Shown: positions 56,576 through 64,000 of the stretch, in pieces
How positions within the stretch are numbered: the first letter of the stretch is position 1
How the letters are laid out: each line of letters starts with the position of its first letter
NCBI RefSeq assembly: GCF_013410665.1
Contig: NZ_JACCFM010000001.1
Location: forward strand, 682,001 to 746,000
DNA length: 64,000 nucleotides
Reading direction: 5' to 3'
Source of the DNA: Leifsonia psychrotolerans
GTDB lineage: Bacteria; Actinomycetota; Actinomycetes; Actinomycetales; Microbacteriaceae
Notes under the pieces: generated by a model
What the model was told of the DNA's origin: nothing
Database searches by the model: none
Seen by the model: the letters and a program-made list of their open reading frames with translations, nothing else
Position numbers and translations under genes: made by a program

Positions 56576-57402
56576 GCCGCAACCCCTTTGCCAAGAACAA
56601 TGATTCGCCGCAGTACACCCACAAAAACGCAGTGCCGTTCAAGCCTCTCGACTGGACCGGGGTCTACCCGCCCGAGATCGCAGCGAAGGTCGTGCCCGAG
56701 CATGTCGCCGTCGTCATGGACGGCAATGGGCGCTGGGCGAACGCGCGCGGTCTGCCGCGTGTCGACGGGCACAAGGCGGGGGAGGCGGCGCTGCTCGACG
56801 TCGTCGCAGGCGCGATCCAGATTGGCGTCAAACACCTCAGCGTCTACGCGTTCTCGACCGAGAACTGGAAGCGGTCACCGGACGAAGTACGATTCCTGAT
56901 GGGCTTCAACCGCGACGTGCTGCACCGCCGCCGCGATCAGCTCAATGAGTGGGGAGTGCGGGTGCGTTGGGCGGGGCGAAAACCCAAGCTGTGGGCATCC
57001 GTCATCACTGAACTGCAGTACGCCGAGCAACTTACCGCGGGTAACGATGTGCTCACCCTCACGATGTGCGTGAACTATGGCGGACGCACCGAGATCACGG
57101 ATGCCGTGCGCCAGCTGGCCGAGGACGTCGCGGCCGGCCGTTTGAAGCCGTCCGGCATCACCGAGAAGGCGATTGCGAAGCACCTCTACATTTCTGACCT
57201 GCCCGATGTGGACCTGTTCGTGCGTAGTTCGGGCGAGCAGCGCACCAGCAACTTCATGCTCTGGCAGAGCGCATATGCAGAGATGGTCTTTCTCGACACT
57301 CTCTGGCCCGATTTCTCGCGGGTCGACCTCTGGCGGGCCGTCGAGCTTTACGCCTCACGCAATCGCCGGTACGGTGGCGCGGTCGACACGCCCGCTCGGT
57401 GA
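56572..57402 (+). CDS. uppS: Isoprenyl (undecaprenyl-type) diphosphate synthase
   Basis: 276 aa cis-prenyltransferase. Signature [25 protein letters not shown], later [13 protein letters not shown], and [27 protein letters not shown]. It makes the long-chain lipid carrier for cell-wall synthesis. ATG 56572 forms an ATGA overlap with recO. The N-terminal 40 residues ([16 protein letters not shown]) are typical of the actinobacterial form. The stop overlaps the next frame (GTGA). Confidence 0.94.
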   Translation: MSRNPFAKNNDSPQYTHKNAVPFKPLDWTGVYPPEIAAKVVPEHVAVVMDGNGRWANARGLPRVDGHKAGEAALLDVVAGAIQIGVKHLSVYAFSTENWKRSPDEVRFLMGFNRDVLHRRRDQLNEWGVRVRWAGRKPKLWASVITELQYAEQLTAGNDVLTLTMCVNYGGRTEITDAVRQLAEDVAAGRLKPSGITEKAIAKHLYISDLPDVDLFVRSSGEQRTSNFMLWQSAYAEMVFLDTLWPDFSRVDLWRAVELYASRNRRYGGAVDTPAR

Positions 57403-57440
57403 GAGGGAATATCCGGCCGACCGGTGCTGTTGCGCCTGGG

Positions 57441-58118
57441 GTGAATGAAACAATCAAAGTAGACATCTGGTCAGACATTCAGTGCCCCTGGTGCTACATC
57501 GGCAAGCGCAAGTTCGAGGCGGGCGTTGCCCAGTTCGATGGCGACGTCGAGGTGGAGTACCACAGCTACGAGCTGGCGCCCGATACACCGGTCGACTTCG
57601 ACGGCAGTCCGGCCGAGTATCTCAGCACGCACAAGGGCATGCCCCTCGAGCAGGTTCAGCAGATGCTCCAGAACGTGACAGACATCGCGGCGAGCGTCGG
57701 TTTGGAATACGACTATGACGCCGTGCAGCAGACCAATACTGTCAAGGCGCACGAGCTCATTCACTATGCCAAGTCGAAGGGTCGACAGCTTGACATGAAG
57801 GAACGCCTGCTCCAGGCATACTTCGTCGATGGCGAGCACGTCGGCCGCGTCGAGGACCTGGCCGACATTGCCGCCGAGATCGGCTTCGACCGAGCCGACG
57901 TAATGCGCGCCCTGTCCACCAACGAATTCCTCGCCGACGTCAAGGCCGACGTCGCGCTGGCCCAGGAATATGGCATCCAGGGCGTTCCGTTCTTCGTCAT
58001 TGACGGCAAGTACGGCGTTTCGGGGGCACAGGACGCAGCAACGTTCACCCAGGTTCTCGAACAAGTACGATCAGAGAAGTCGGCCGTTTCGGCCCCCGCA
58101 GCATCGACCGAGGAGTAA
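57441..58118 (+). CDS. DsbA/FrnE-type dithiol oxidoreductase
   Basis: 225 aa from GTG 57441 (a GTG at 57399 overlapping the uppS stop is also in frame). The thioredoxin-fold active site is CPWC (SDIQCPWCYIGKRKFEAG), then a helical insert and the cis-Pro loop YGIQGVPFFVIDGKYGVSGAQ. There is no signal peptide, so it acts in the cytosol. The end is rich in Ser/Ala. A Cys-tailed micropeptide gene follows 7 nt later and may be its substrate or partner. Confidence 0.9.
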   Translation: MNETIKVDIWSDIQCPWCYIGKRKFEAGVAQFDGDVEVEYHSYELAPDTPVDFDGSPAEYLSTHKGMPLEQVQQMLQNVTDIAASVGLEYDYDAVQQTNTVKAHELIHYAKSKGRQLDMKERLLQAYFVDGEHVGRVEDLADIAAEIGFDRADVMRALSTNEFLADVKADVALAQEYGIQGVPFFVIDGKYGVSGAQDAATFTQVLEQVRSEKSAVSAPAASTEE

Positions 58119-58125
58119 ACAGACC

Positions 58126-58257
58126 ATGAGCAACACAGACACCCCGACCCCGACCCTGACCACTGAGGCAGCCGCGCCGGCCGGCGTACCCACCATCGAA
58201 CTGATCGGCGAGGCCGAAGCCGGTGGATGCTGCGGCGGAGGCGCCTGCGGCGTCTAG
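58126..58257 (+). CDS. Small protein with C-terminal Cys-rich tail
   Basis: 43 aa. The first 30 residues are Thr/Pro/Ala-rich and probably disordered; the end is GGCCGGGACGV with three cysteines. GAGGAG (58110-58115) lies 10 nt before ATG 58126 and partly within the end of the oxidoreductase gene, so the two are coupled. I know no function. The Gly/Cys tail could bind a metal or form a disulfide with the FrnE-like protein. Confidence 0.7.
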   Translation: MSNTDTPTPTLTTEAAAPAGVPTIELIGEAEAGGCCGGGACGV

Positions 58258-58276
58258 AAGCCAGATCTGGCCCGCT

Positions 58277-58344
58277 GGTCGAGCCTGTCAAGATCTCGTG
58301 GTTCGTCTTCGGGACGTGGTCGCGTGATCTCGACAGGCTCGATC
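58277..58344. repeat. Dispersed hairpin repeat, copy 3
   Basis: GGTCGAGCCTGTCAAGATC (58277-58295) and GATCTCGACAGGCTCGATC (58326-58344) are inverted arms with 17 of 19 matches. A lone arm GGTCGAGCCTGTCGAGACC follows at 58377-58395. It fills the convergent gap between the micropeptide and ybaK genes and may serve as a terminator. Confidence 0.8.
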
Positions 58345-58408
58345 GACGGTGAGGGCTCGTTCGACGCGTGGCCGTTGGTCGAGCCTGTCGAGACCCTCGT
58401 TCAGCCGG

Positions 58409-58924
58409 CTACTCCGGATCGCTGATGTCCGCGACCGTCGCGTCGAATGCCGCGAGCAGCTCGTCGGCATCGACGAAGGCGCTATATCCGTGTTCTCCGG
58501 CACCCATCGCGACCTCGCGGCCCACCAGCGACTCGTCGGCATACACCGGCCAGGCATGTGTGCTGCCGAGAGGCGTGATGGTGCCGCGTTCGTACCCTGT
58601 CGCGTCGAACGCGAGAGCGGCATCCGGCATCGCCAGCTTGTTGACGCCGACCAGGGCACGGAGCTTCGGCCAGGAGATCCTGCGGCCACCGGGCACCAGC
58701 GCGAAGAGGTAGTCCCCGCTGGAGCGTTTCACGACGAGCGTCTTGACGATACCGTCGGGCTCGATGCCGAGCAGGGCAGCGGCTTCATACAGACTGAGCG
58801 CGGCGGGCCGCGTGACGATGCGCACAGGCAGCCCGCGGTGGGCGGCATCCCACTCGACCCGCTCCCGGCCCGCGCGAGCCTCGCCCGGTGCGCCCGGTTC
58901 CGCAGCCGGGTGTGCGTTCTGCAT
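58409..58924 (-). CDS. YbaK/EbsC-type aminoacyl-tRNA deacylase
   Basis: 171 aa. It matches the Cys-tRNA(Pro)/prolyl editing domain: SLYEAAALLGIEPDGIVKTLVVKRSSGDYLFALVPGGRRI and the GGTITP-like YERGTITPLG. It would hydrolyse mischarged tRNA. ATG 58924 is chosen; the frame is open back into dus but without similarity. It is divergent from dus. Confidence 0.88.
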   Translation of the reverse strand: MQNAHPAAEPGAPGEARAGRERVEWDAAHRGLPVRIVTRPAALSLYEAAALLGIEPDGIVKTLVVKRSSGDYLFALVPGGRRISWPKLRALVGVNKLAMPDAALAFDATGYERGTITPLGSTHAWPVYADESLVGREVAMGAGEHGYSAFVDADELLAAFDATVADISDPE

Positions 58925-58958
58925 CAGCGTCCAGCCATTTCTGGGACAATTGATCTCG

Positions 58959-60122
58959 ATGATGATTCCCACACCTACGATAAGCCCGGCGGCACCGCTT
59001 TCGATCGGCTCACTCGAGCTCGATGTTCCCGTTGTGCTCGCGCCCATGGCCGGCATCACCAACACGGCCTACCGCAGGCTGTGCCGCGAATTCGGTGCCG
59101 GACTGTACGTGAGCGAAATGATCACGTCGCGCGCGCTCGTCGAACGCACTCCGGAGTCGATGCGTCTCATCACTCACCACGAGAGCGAAAAGACCCGTTC
59201 CATTCAGCTGTACGGTGTCGACCCGAAGACCGTGTCTGACGCCGTGACCCTGCTCGTCGCCGAAGACCGCGCCGACCACATCGACCTGAACTTCGGCTGT
59301 CCGGTGCCCAAAGTCACCCGCAAGGGCGGGGGATCGGCGCTGCCTTGGAAACTCGGCCTGTTTCGTGAGATCGTCGAGGCTGCGGTCACAGCCGCCGGCC
59401 CGCTGCCGCTGACGGTGAAGATGCGCAAGGGCATCGACTCCGATCACCTCACCTTCCTCGAGGCCGGCAAAGCCGCCGAGGGAGCCGGTGTCGCGGCGAT
59501 CGCGCTGCACGCTCGCACCGCCGCTGAGTTCTATTCCGGCCAGGCCGACTGGTCTGCCATCGAGAAGCTGAAGAGCACGATCTCCTCCGTTCCGATTCTG
59601 GGCAACGGTGACATCTGGTCGGCCGATGACGCACTGCGCATGGTCTACGAAACCGGATGCGACGGTGTCGTCGTCGGGCGCGGCTGCCTGGGGCGCCCGT
59701 GGCTGTTCGGCGACCTCGCCGCGGCGTTCCGTGGCGAGCACGTCAAGGCTGAGCCCAACCTGGGTCAGGTAAAGAAGGCGTTCCGTCGTCACGCCGAACT
59801 GCTGACCGAGTTCTTTGACAGCGAAGAGCGCGGCTGCCGCGACATCCGTAAGCATGTCGCCTGGTATTTCAAGGGTTATCCGGTGGGGGGCGACCTGCGG
59901 GCCAGCCTGGCCACCGTGCAATCACTGGCCCAGCTCGACGATCTGCTCGGCACGCTCGACGACGACCAGCCCTACCCGGGTGCCGAAGCCGAAGGCCCGC
60001 GCGGACGTGCCGGCACACCCAAGCGGCCGGCGCTGCCTGATGGCTGGCTTGACTCGCAAGAGATGGGCGGCACCGAACGGGCCAACCTGACCGAGGGCGA
60101 AGGCGACACCAGCGGCGGTTAG
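58959..60122 (+). CDS. dusB: tRNA-dihydrouridine synthase
   Basis: 387 aa FMN enzyme. It opens with VVLAPMAGITNTAYRRLCREFGAGLYVSEMI, has the catalytic-Cys motif NFGCPVPKVTRKGGGSAL, and VPILGNGDIWSADDA with the FMN phosphate site CDGVVVGRGCLGRPWLF. Two adjacent ATGs (58959 and 58962). The C-terminal 50 residues are polar and variable. It reduces uridine to dihydrouridine in tRNA. Confidence 0.93.
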   Translation: MMIPTPTISPAAPLSIGSLELDVPVVLAPMAGITNTAYRRLCREFGAGLYVSEMITSRALVERTPESMRLITHHESEKTRSIQLYGVDPKTVSDAVTLLVAEDRADHIDLNFGCPVPKVTRKGGGSALPWKLGLFREIVEAAVTAAGPLPLTVKMRKGIDSDHLTFLEAGKAAEGAGVAAIALHARTAAEFYSGQADWSAIEKLKSTISSVPILGNGDIWSADDALRMVYETGCDGVVVGRGCLGRPWLFGDLAAAFRGEHVKAEPNLGQVKKAFRRHAELLTEFFDSEERGCRDIRKHVAWYFKGYPVGGDLRASLATVQSLAQLDDLLGTLDDDQPYPGAEAEGPRGRAGTPKRPALPDGWLDSQEMGGTERANLTEGEGDTSGG

Positions 60123-60198
60123 GCTGCAGGCTGCGCGCCGATGTCGGTTGCAGTCGCTACGGTGAAGGTGACGAGACATTTCGAAGGAGCACACCGCA

Positions 60199-61449
60199 GT
60201 GGCAAACCAGACCGGGTACAGCGCGCACGACGAAGCACGCTGGCTGCCCGAGGAACACCGTTCGAAGCGCAGCGACTTCGCGCGTGACCGTGCGCGACTG
60301 CTGCACTCGAGCGCCCTGCGTCGGCTCGCCGCCAAGACCCAGGTGCTCAGCCCGTCGGCCGGTCTCGATTTTGCCCGCAACCGGCTCACCCATTCGCTGG
60401 AGGTCGCCCAGATCGGTCGCGAACTCGCGAATCGGCTGGCCCTCGACCCCGACATCGTCGACTCGGCCTGCCTGGCGCACGACATCGGGCATCCGCCGTT
60501 TGGGCATAACGGTGAAAAGGCGTTGAATTCTTGGTCGGCGGATGTCGGCGGTTTCGAGGGCAACGCCCAAACGCTGCGGCTGCTCACCCGTCTCGAACCC
60601 AAGGTGTTCGGGGCCGACGGTCGAAGCTTCGGGCTCAACCTCACGCGAGCCAGTCTCGACGCGAGCTGCAAGTACCCGTGGCCGGCCGACTCGTCGGTGG
60701 CCGACCCCAGCGGGCGGGCGAAATTCGGTTTCTACCGCGACGACATTGATGCCTTCACCTGGTTGCGCTCCGGTGCGCCCGAGCGACAGCTCTGCATCGA
60801 AGCCCAGGTGATGGATCTCTCCGACGACGTCGCCTATTCGGTGCACGATTTCGAAGATGCCGTCTTCAACGGCTACGTCGACGTCGCGGCGCTCTCGCGC
60901 AGGGCCAATCACGAAGAACTCGTGGCATCGATGTATGAGTGGATCGGTGGCGAGATTCCGCACGCCGAACTCATCGCGGCATTCGACCGGCTCGACTCGC
61001 TTGACGTCTGGCTTGAAAGCTGGAGCGGAAGCCGTCAAGACCAGGGTCGGTTGAAAAATCTGACGAGCCAGCTGATCGGACGGTTCGCCGGTGCCGCGGT
61101 GCAGGCCACACGGGAGTCCTACCCGGCCGCCCATCTCATCCGTTTTGGTGGTGCGGTGGTGGTGCCACGTGAGATTGCCGCCGAGATCGCCGTGCTCAAG
61201 GGAATCGTTGCGACCTTTGTGATGTCCACCACCACACGCAAACCGATCTATGCGCGGCAGCGTGAGATTCTCACGTCACTGGCCGACACGCTTTTCGCCA
61301 GCGGTGGCACGGCGCTCGACTCGGGTTTTGCCGAAGACTGGCGCGCAGCATCCGACGATGCCGCTCGCAAGCGCGTCGTCGTCGACCAGGTCGCGAGTCT
61401 CACCGACCAATCGGCGATGGCCTGGCATGAGCGCCTCGTTGGCGCGTAG
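60199..61449 (+). CDS. dgt: Deoxyguanosinetriphosphate triphosphohydrolase-like protein
   Basis: 416 aa HD-domain enzyme. Metal site: NRLTHSLEVAQIGRELANRL then CLAHDIGHPPFGHNGEKALN. It hydrolyses dNTPs to deoxynucleoside and triphosphate. GTG 60199 has GAAGGAG (60183-60189). The dus-dgt-dnaG order is conserved in actinobacteria. Confidence 0.94.
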   Translation: MANQTGYSAHDEARWLPEEHRSKRSDFARDRARLLHSSALRRLAAKTQVLSPSAGLDFARNRLTHSLEVAQIGRELANRLALDPDIVDSACLAHDIGHPPFGHNGEKALNSWSADVGGFEGNAQTLRLLTRLEPKVFGADGRSFGLNLTRASLDASCKYPWPADSSVADPSGRAKFGFYRDDIDAFTWLRSGAPERQLCIEAQVMDLSDDVAYSVHDFEDAVFNGYVDVAALSRRANHEELVASMYEWIGGEIPHAELIAAFDRLDSLDVWLESWSGSRQDQGRLKNLTSQLIGRFAGAAVQATRESYPAAHLIRFGGAVVVPREIAAEIAVLKGIVATFVMSTTTRKPIYARQREILTSLADTLFASGGTALDSGFAEDWRAASDDAARKRVVVDQVASLTDQSAMAWHERLVGA

Positions 61450-61484
61450 GCCGCGCTCACCCCGAATGCAGATGCTCGGGCAAC

Positions 61485-61490
61485 TAGAAT
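61485..61490 (+). promoter_or_regulatory. -10 box of dnaG, leaderless type
   Basis: TAGAAT is followed by 7 nt and the dnaG ATG (61498). There is no Shine-Dalgarno sequence. A -35 is not clear. Confidence 0.45.
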
Positions 61491-61497
61491 CGACACC

Positions 61498-63372
61498 ATG
61501 GCTGGACTGATTCGACAAAGTGACATCGAAGAGGTCAAGGCCCGCACAAACATTGCCGACATCATCGGCGACTATGTGAGCCTGAAGTCTGCCGGCGTTG
61601 GATCGATGAAGGGGCTGTGCCCCTTTCACGACGAACGCAGCCCCAGTTTTCATGTGCGCCCACAGGTCGGTTTTTACCACTGTTTCGGCTGCGGCGAATC
61701 CGGCGACGTCTACTCCTTCTTGCAGAAGATGGATCATGTGAGCTTCAGCGAGGCCGTCGAACGGCTGGCCGCCCGCGTGGGCTTGCAGCTGCACTATGAA
61801 GACGGCCAGGGCGCGCCGGATCACACCAACCGGGCCCGGCTCTATGCGGCGAACCAGGCCGCAGCCGACTTCTTTGTGGCACAGCTCGGCAGCCCTGGCG
61901 CGGAGGTTGGTCGCCAGTTTCTCGGAGAGCGCGGGTTCGATTCGGCAGCCGCCGATCGATTCGGCATCGGCTTCGCGCCGAAGAGCTGGGACGAGCTGAC
62001 CAACCACCTCAAGGGCAAGGGCTTCAGCGTCGATGAGCTCACGCTCTCAGGCCTTGTCTCGAGCGGGGATCGCGGCATCTACGATCGGTTTCGGGGCCGT
62101 TTGGTCTGGCCGATCCGCGACATCACCGGACAGACCATCGGCTTCGGCGCGCGCAAGCTGCTCGACGACGACAAGGGTCCCAAATACCTGAACACGCCCG
62201 AAACACCGATCTACCACAAGGCACAGGTGCTCTATGGCCTCGACCTGGCCAAGCGTGACATTTCGCGCAGCCATCAGGTGGTCGTGGTCGAAGGCTACAC
62301 CGACGTAATGGCGTGCCACTTGGCCGGCATCACCACGGCCGTCGCCACGTGCGGAACCTCGTTCGGCGTCGATCACATCAAGGTGTTGCGCCGGGTACTC
62401 GGCGATGACAGTGGCATCGGCGAGGTCGTCTTCACGTTCGATCCGGATGCGGCGGGTCAGAAGGCCGCCGTGCGTGCGTTCGGCGAGGAGCAGCGCTTCG
62501 CCGCTCAAACCTTCGTCGCCGTGGCGCCCGAGGGCTTCGACCCGTGCGACCTGCGTCTGAAACGTGGCGACGACGCCGTGCGCCGATTGATCGACTCAAA
62601 GAAGCCGATGTTTGAGTTCATGATTCGACAGGTGCTCAGTCAATATAATCTCGACACCGTCGAGGGCCGCAGCTCTGCGTTGCGCGCCGCGGCGCCGGTG
62701 GTCGGCAGCATCCGTGACCCGTCCCTGCGACCGGGCTATACGCGCGAGCTGGCCCGCATGCTCGGCCTCGACATGCCTGAGGTGCAGCGTGCTGTGGCGC
62801 AGGCCCAGTCACAGGCGCAGTCCAAGGCCAAGAATGAGGGCGCTCAGCCGCCGCCGCGCCGGTACGATGACACGCCTGCCGAGCCGGTGGTCGAAGCGCC
62901 ATTTTCGATGGTCGAGCTTCCGAATGACCCCGCCACGCGGCTGGAACGTGACGCCCTGATGGCGATGGTGCAGTTACCGGCCCAGATCGGCGCTGACGTG
63001 ATCAACCGTGCCGTACAGGCGACGATCGTGCACCCCTCGCTCGCCGTGGTGCGTGATGCGATTGCGGTCAACCTGCAGTACTCGGCCGACAGCGACTGGC
63101 TCGACCGGATCGTCGCCGACGTGCCGGAATCCCTCGGCAACCTCGTGAAGGAGCTCGCCGTCGCACCGCTGCCCGAGCGCACCGAGCGCGACCTCACCCG
63201 GTACGTGAAAGACATTGCGGTGTCGTTGATCGACCGCGATCTGTTGCGTCAGAAGGCTGAGCTGCTCGGTCGTCTCCAGCGCACGGATGCCACCGATCGC
63301 GAGGTTTTCGTCGCCGTGCAACGTGAGCTGGTGCGCGTCGAGGCCGAGCGGCGCAACCTGCGCGAAGAGTAG
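61498..63372 (+). CDS. dnaG: DNA primase
   Basis: 624 aa. CHC2 zinc finger: C41, H44, C62, C65 (CPFHDERSPSFHVRPQVGFYHCFGCGESGD). TOPRIM domain: VVVVEGYTDVMACHLAGI and FTFDPDAAGQKAA. The C-terminal part binds the replicative helicase. A Ala/Gln/Lys-rich linker is at about 440-465. It makes RNA primers for replication. Confidence 0.97.
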   Translation: MAGLIRQSDIEEVKARTNIADIIGDYVSLKSAGVGSMKGLCPFHDERSPSFHVRPQVGFYHCFGCGESGDVYSFLQKMDHVSFSEAVERLAARVGLQLHYEDGQGAPDHTNRARLYAANQAAADFFVAQLGSPGAEVGRQFLGERGFDSAAADRFGIGFAPKSWDELTNHLKGKGFSVDELTLSGLVSSGDRGIYDRFRGRLVWPIRDITGQTIGFGARKLLDDDKGPKYLNTPETPIYHKAQVLYGLDLAKRDISRSHQVVVVEGYTDVMACHLAGITTAVATCGTSFGVDHIKVLRRVLGDDSGIGEVVFTFDPDAAGQKAAVRAFGEEQRFAAQTFVAVAPEGFDPCDLRLKRGDDAVRRLIDSKKPMFEFMIRQVLSQYNLDTVEGRSSALRAAAPVVGSIRDPSLRPGYTRELARMLGLDMPEVQRAVAQAQSQAQSKAKNEGAQPPPRRYDDTPAEPVVEAPFSMVELPNDPATRLERDALMAMVQLPAQIGADVINRAVQATIVHPSLAVVRDAIAVNLQYSADSDWLDRIVADVPESLGNLVKELAVAPLPERTERDLTRYVKDIAVSLIDRDLLRQKAELLGRLQRTDATDREVFVAVQRELVRVEAERRNLREE

Positions 63373-63588
63373 TCCGGCTGGCGCAAGCCATGCAATCACC
63401 GCTCATTTCACGCAGGTTTTGCGCGAAATTGAGAGTGTTCGCGCTCGAAGTGATTGTTGCGGCTCGGTAAAGAAGTGCCGTTTTGCTGACAAGCCGAGTG
63501 CTTTCTGTGCTATTTCTATCTCTACAGCACTGCAGCTGTCGAGGCTTTTCGCGGCGCTGCATGAGACCTCGACAGAAAGTAGTTTCGG

Positions 63589-64000
63589 ATGAGATCCGCA
63601 CCCACACACGGCACTCGCGTCTTTGCTGCCGCGGCGACAATCGCCGCGGCAGCCCTCGTGCTCTCCGCCTGCGCAGGAGGAGACAAGGGAGGGTCGACGG
63701 ATGCCGCGGGTGGGGTGATGCTCATCGGCACGACCGACAAGGTCACCGCACTCGATCCCGCCGGCTCCTATGACAACGGCTCCTTCGGTGTGATGAACCA
63801 GGTGTTCCCATTCCTCATGAACACCCCATACGGCAGCCCCGATGTGAAGCCTGACATTGCAGTCTCGGCAGAGTTCACCGCACCGACCGAGTTCACGGTA
63901 ACGCTGAAGCCCGACCTGACGTTCGTCAACGGCCACAAGCTCACCTCGTCCGACGTGAAGTTCAGCTTCGACCGTCAGATGAAGATCAACGATGTGAACG
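63589..64000 (+). CDS. ABC transporter substrate-binding lipoprotein, family 5 (partial)
   Basis: 137 codons; the gene runs off the window's right end. The signal peptide has basic residues, a hydrophobic Ala/Val core and lipobox LSAC (Cys26 or close). The mature start LIGTTDKVTALDPAGSYDNGSFGVMNQVFPFLM and later LKPDLTFVNGHKLTSSDVKFSFDRQ are typical of dipeptide/oligopeptide/nickel-type binding proteins. A promoter may lie near 63483-63516. The rest of the transporter is outside. Confidence 0.88.
   Translation, partial: MRSAPTHGTRVFAAAATIAAAALVLSACAGGDKGGSTDAAGGVMLIGTTDKVTALDPAGSYDNGSFGVMNQVFPFLMNTPYGSPDVKPDIAVSAEFTAPTEFTVTLKPDLTFVNGHKLTSSDVKFSFDRQMKINDVN

Overview
The window is high-GC, densely packed chromosomal DNA from an actinobacterium, most likely of the family Microbacteriaceae (a Cryobacterium- or Leifsonia-like organism). 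This rests on the gene order hrcA-dnaJ-rsmE-HIT-phoH-ybeY-CorC-era, the actinobacterial-type LeuA, DUF222/HNH (13E12-type) genes, frequent GTG/TTG starts, ATGA/GTGA stop-start overlaps, and TANNNT -10 boxes lying only 6-7 nt before start codons. No species call is possible from the sequence alone.

Layout. 0.2-4.2 kb: a TetR regulator and a four-gene OpuC/ProU-type quaternary-amine ABC importer. 4.2-11.4 kb: an M56 peptidase/BlaI repressor pair divergent from cydABDC (cytochrome bd oxidase and its CydDC exporter), with two identical-arm dyads between them. 11.4-21 kb: dedA, pabB, leuS, comEA-comEC, holA, rpsT. 21.3-23.4 kb: an intact DUF222/HNH gene with a 17-bp tandem array upstream. 23.5-26.2 kb: a sensor kinase/response regulator/hydrolase operon. 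26.2-31.5 kb: DUF2087, lepA, DUF1990, hemW and two DUF4870 membrane proteins. 31.6-38.7 kb: the CIRCE-controlled hrcA-dnaJ cluster through era. 38.8-52.4 kb: an accessory block with an SDR, a second two-component system, an esterase/MprF-like lipid aminoacylation pair, repeat arrays and a disrupted DUF222/HNH gene. 52.4-63.4 kb: leuA with a leader peptide, an unknown gene, TRIC, recO, uppS, a DsbA/FrnE-like protein with a Cys-tailed micropeptide, ybaK, dus, dgt and dnaG. The window ends inside a peptide-type solute-binding lipoprotein.

The clearest new observation is a roughly 3.54-kb integrative element (48360-51902) that splits the second DUF222/HNH gene. It carries a serine recombinase, an HUH-type rolling-circle Rep, a small protein and a TIGR02391/Ymh-type protein with a HEPN-like RX4H motif. 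Removing the element at a shared AA dinucleotide restores a 587-codon reading frame, and the rejoined element ends form an imperfect inverted repeat centred on that AA, as expected of a serine-integrase attP.

Other points of interest: a 14-residue Leu-rich leader peptide ahead of leuA whose Leu codons are complementary to the leuA Shine-Dalgarno sequence; the paired dyads between blaI and cydA; a 25-bp near-palindrome at the SDR promoter; dispersed hairpin repeats at 46.3, 46.5 and 58.3 kb; and short tandem arrays that begin at stop codons.
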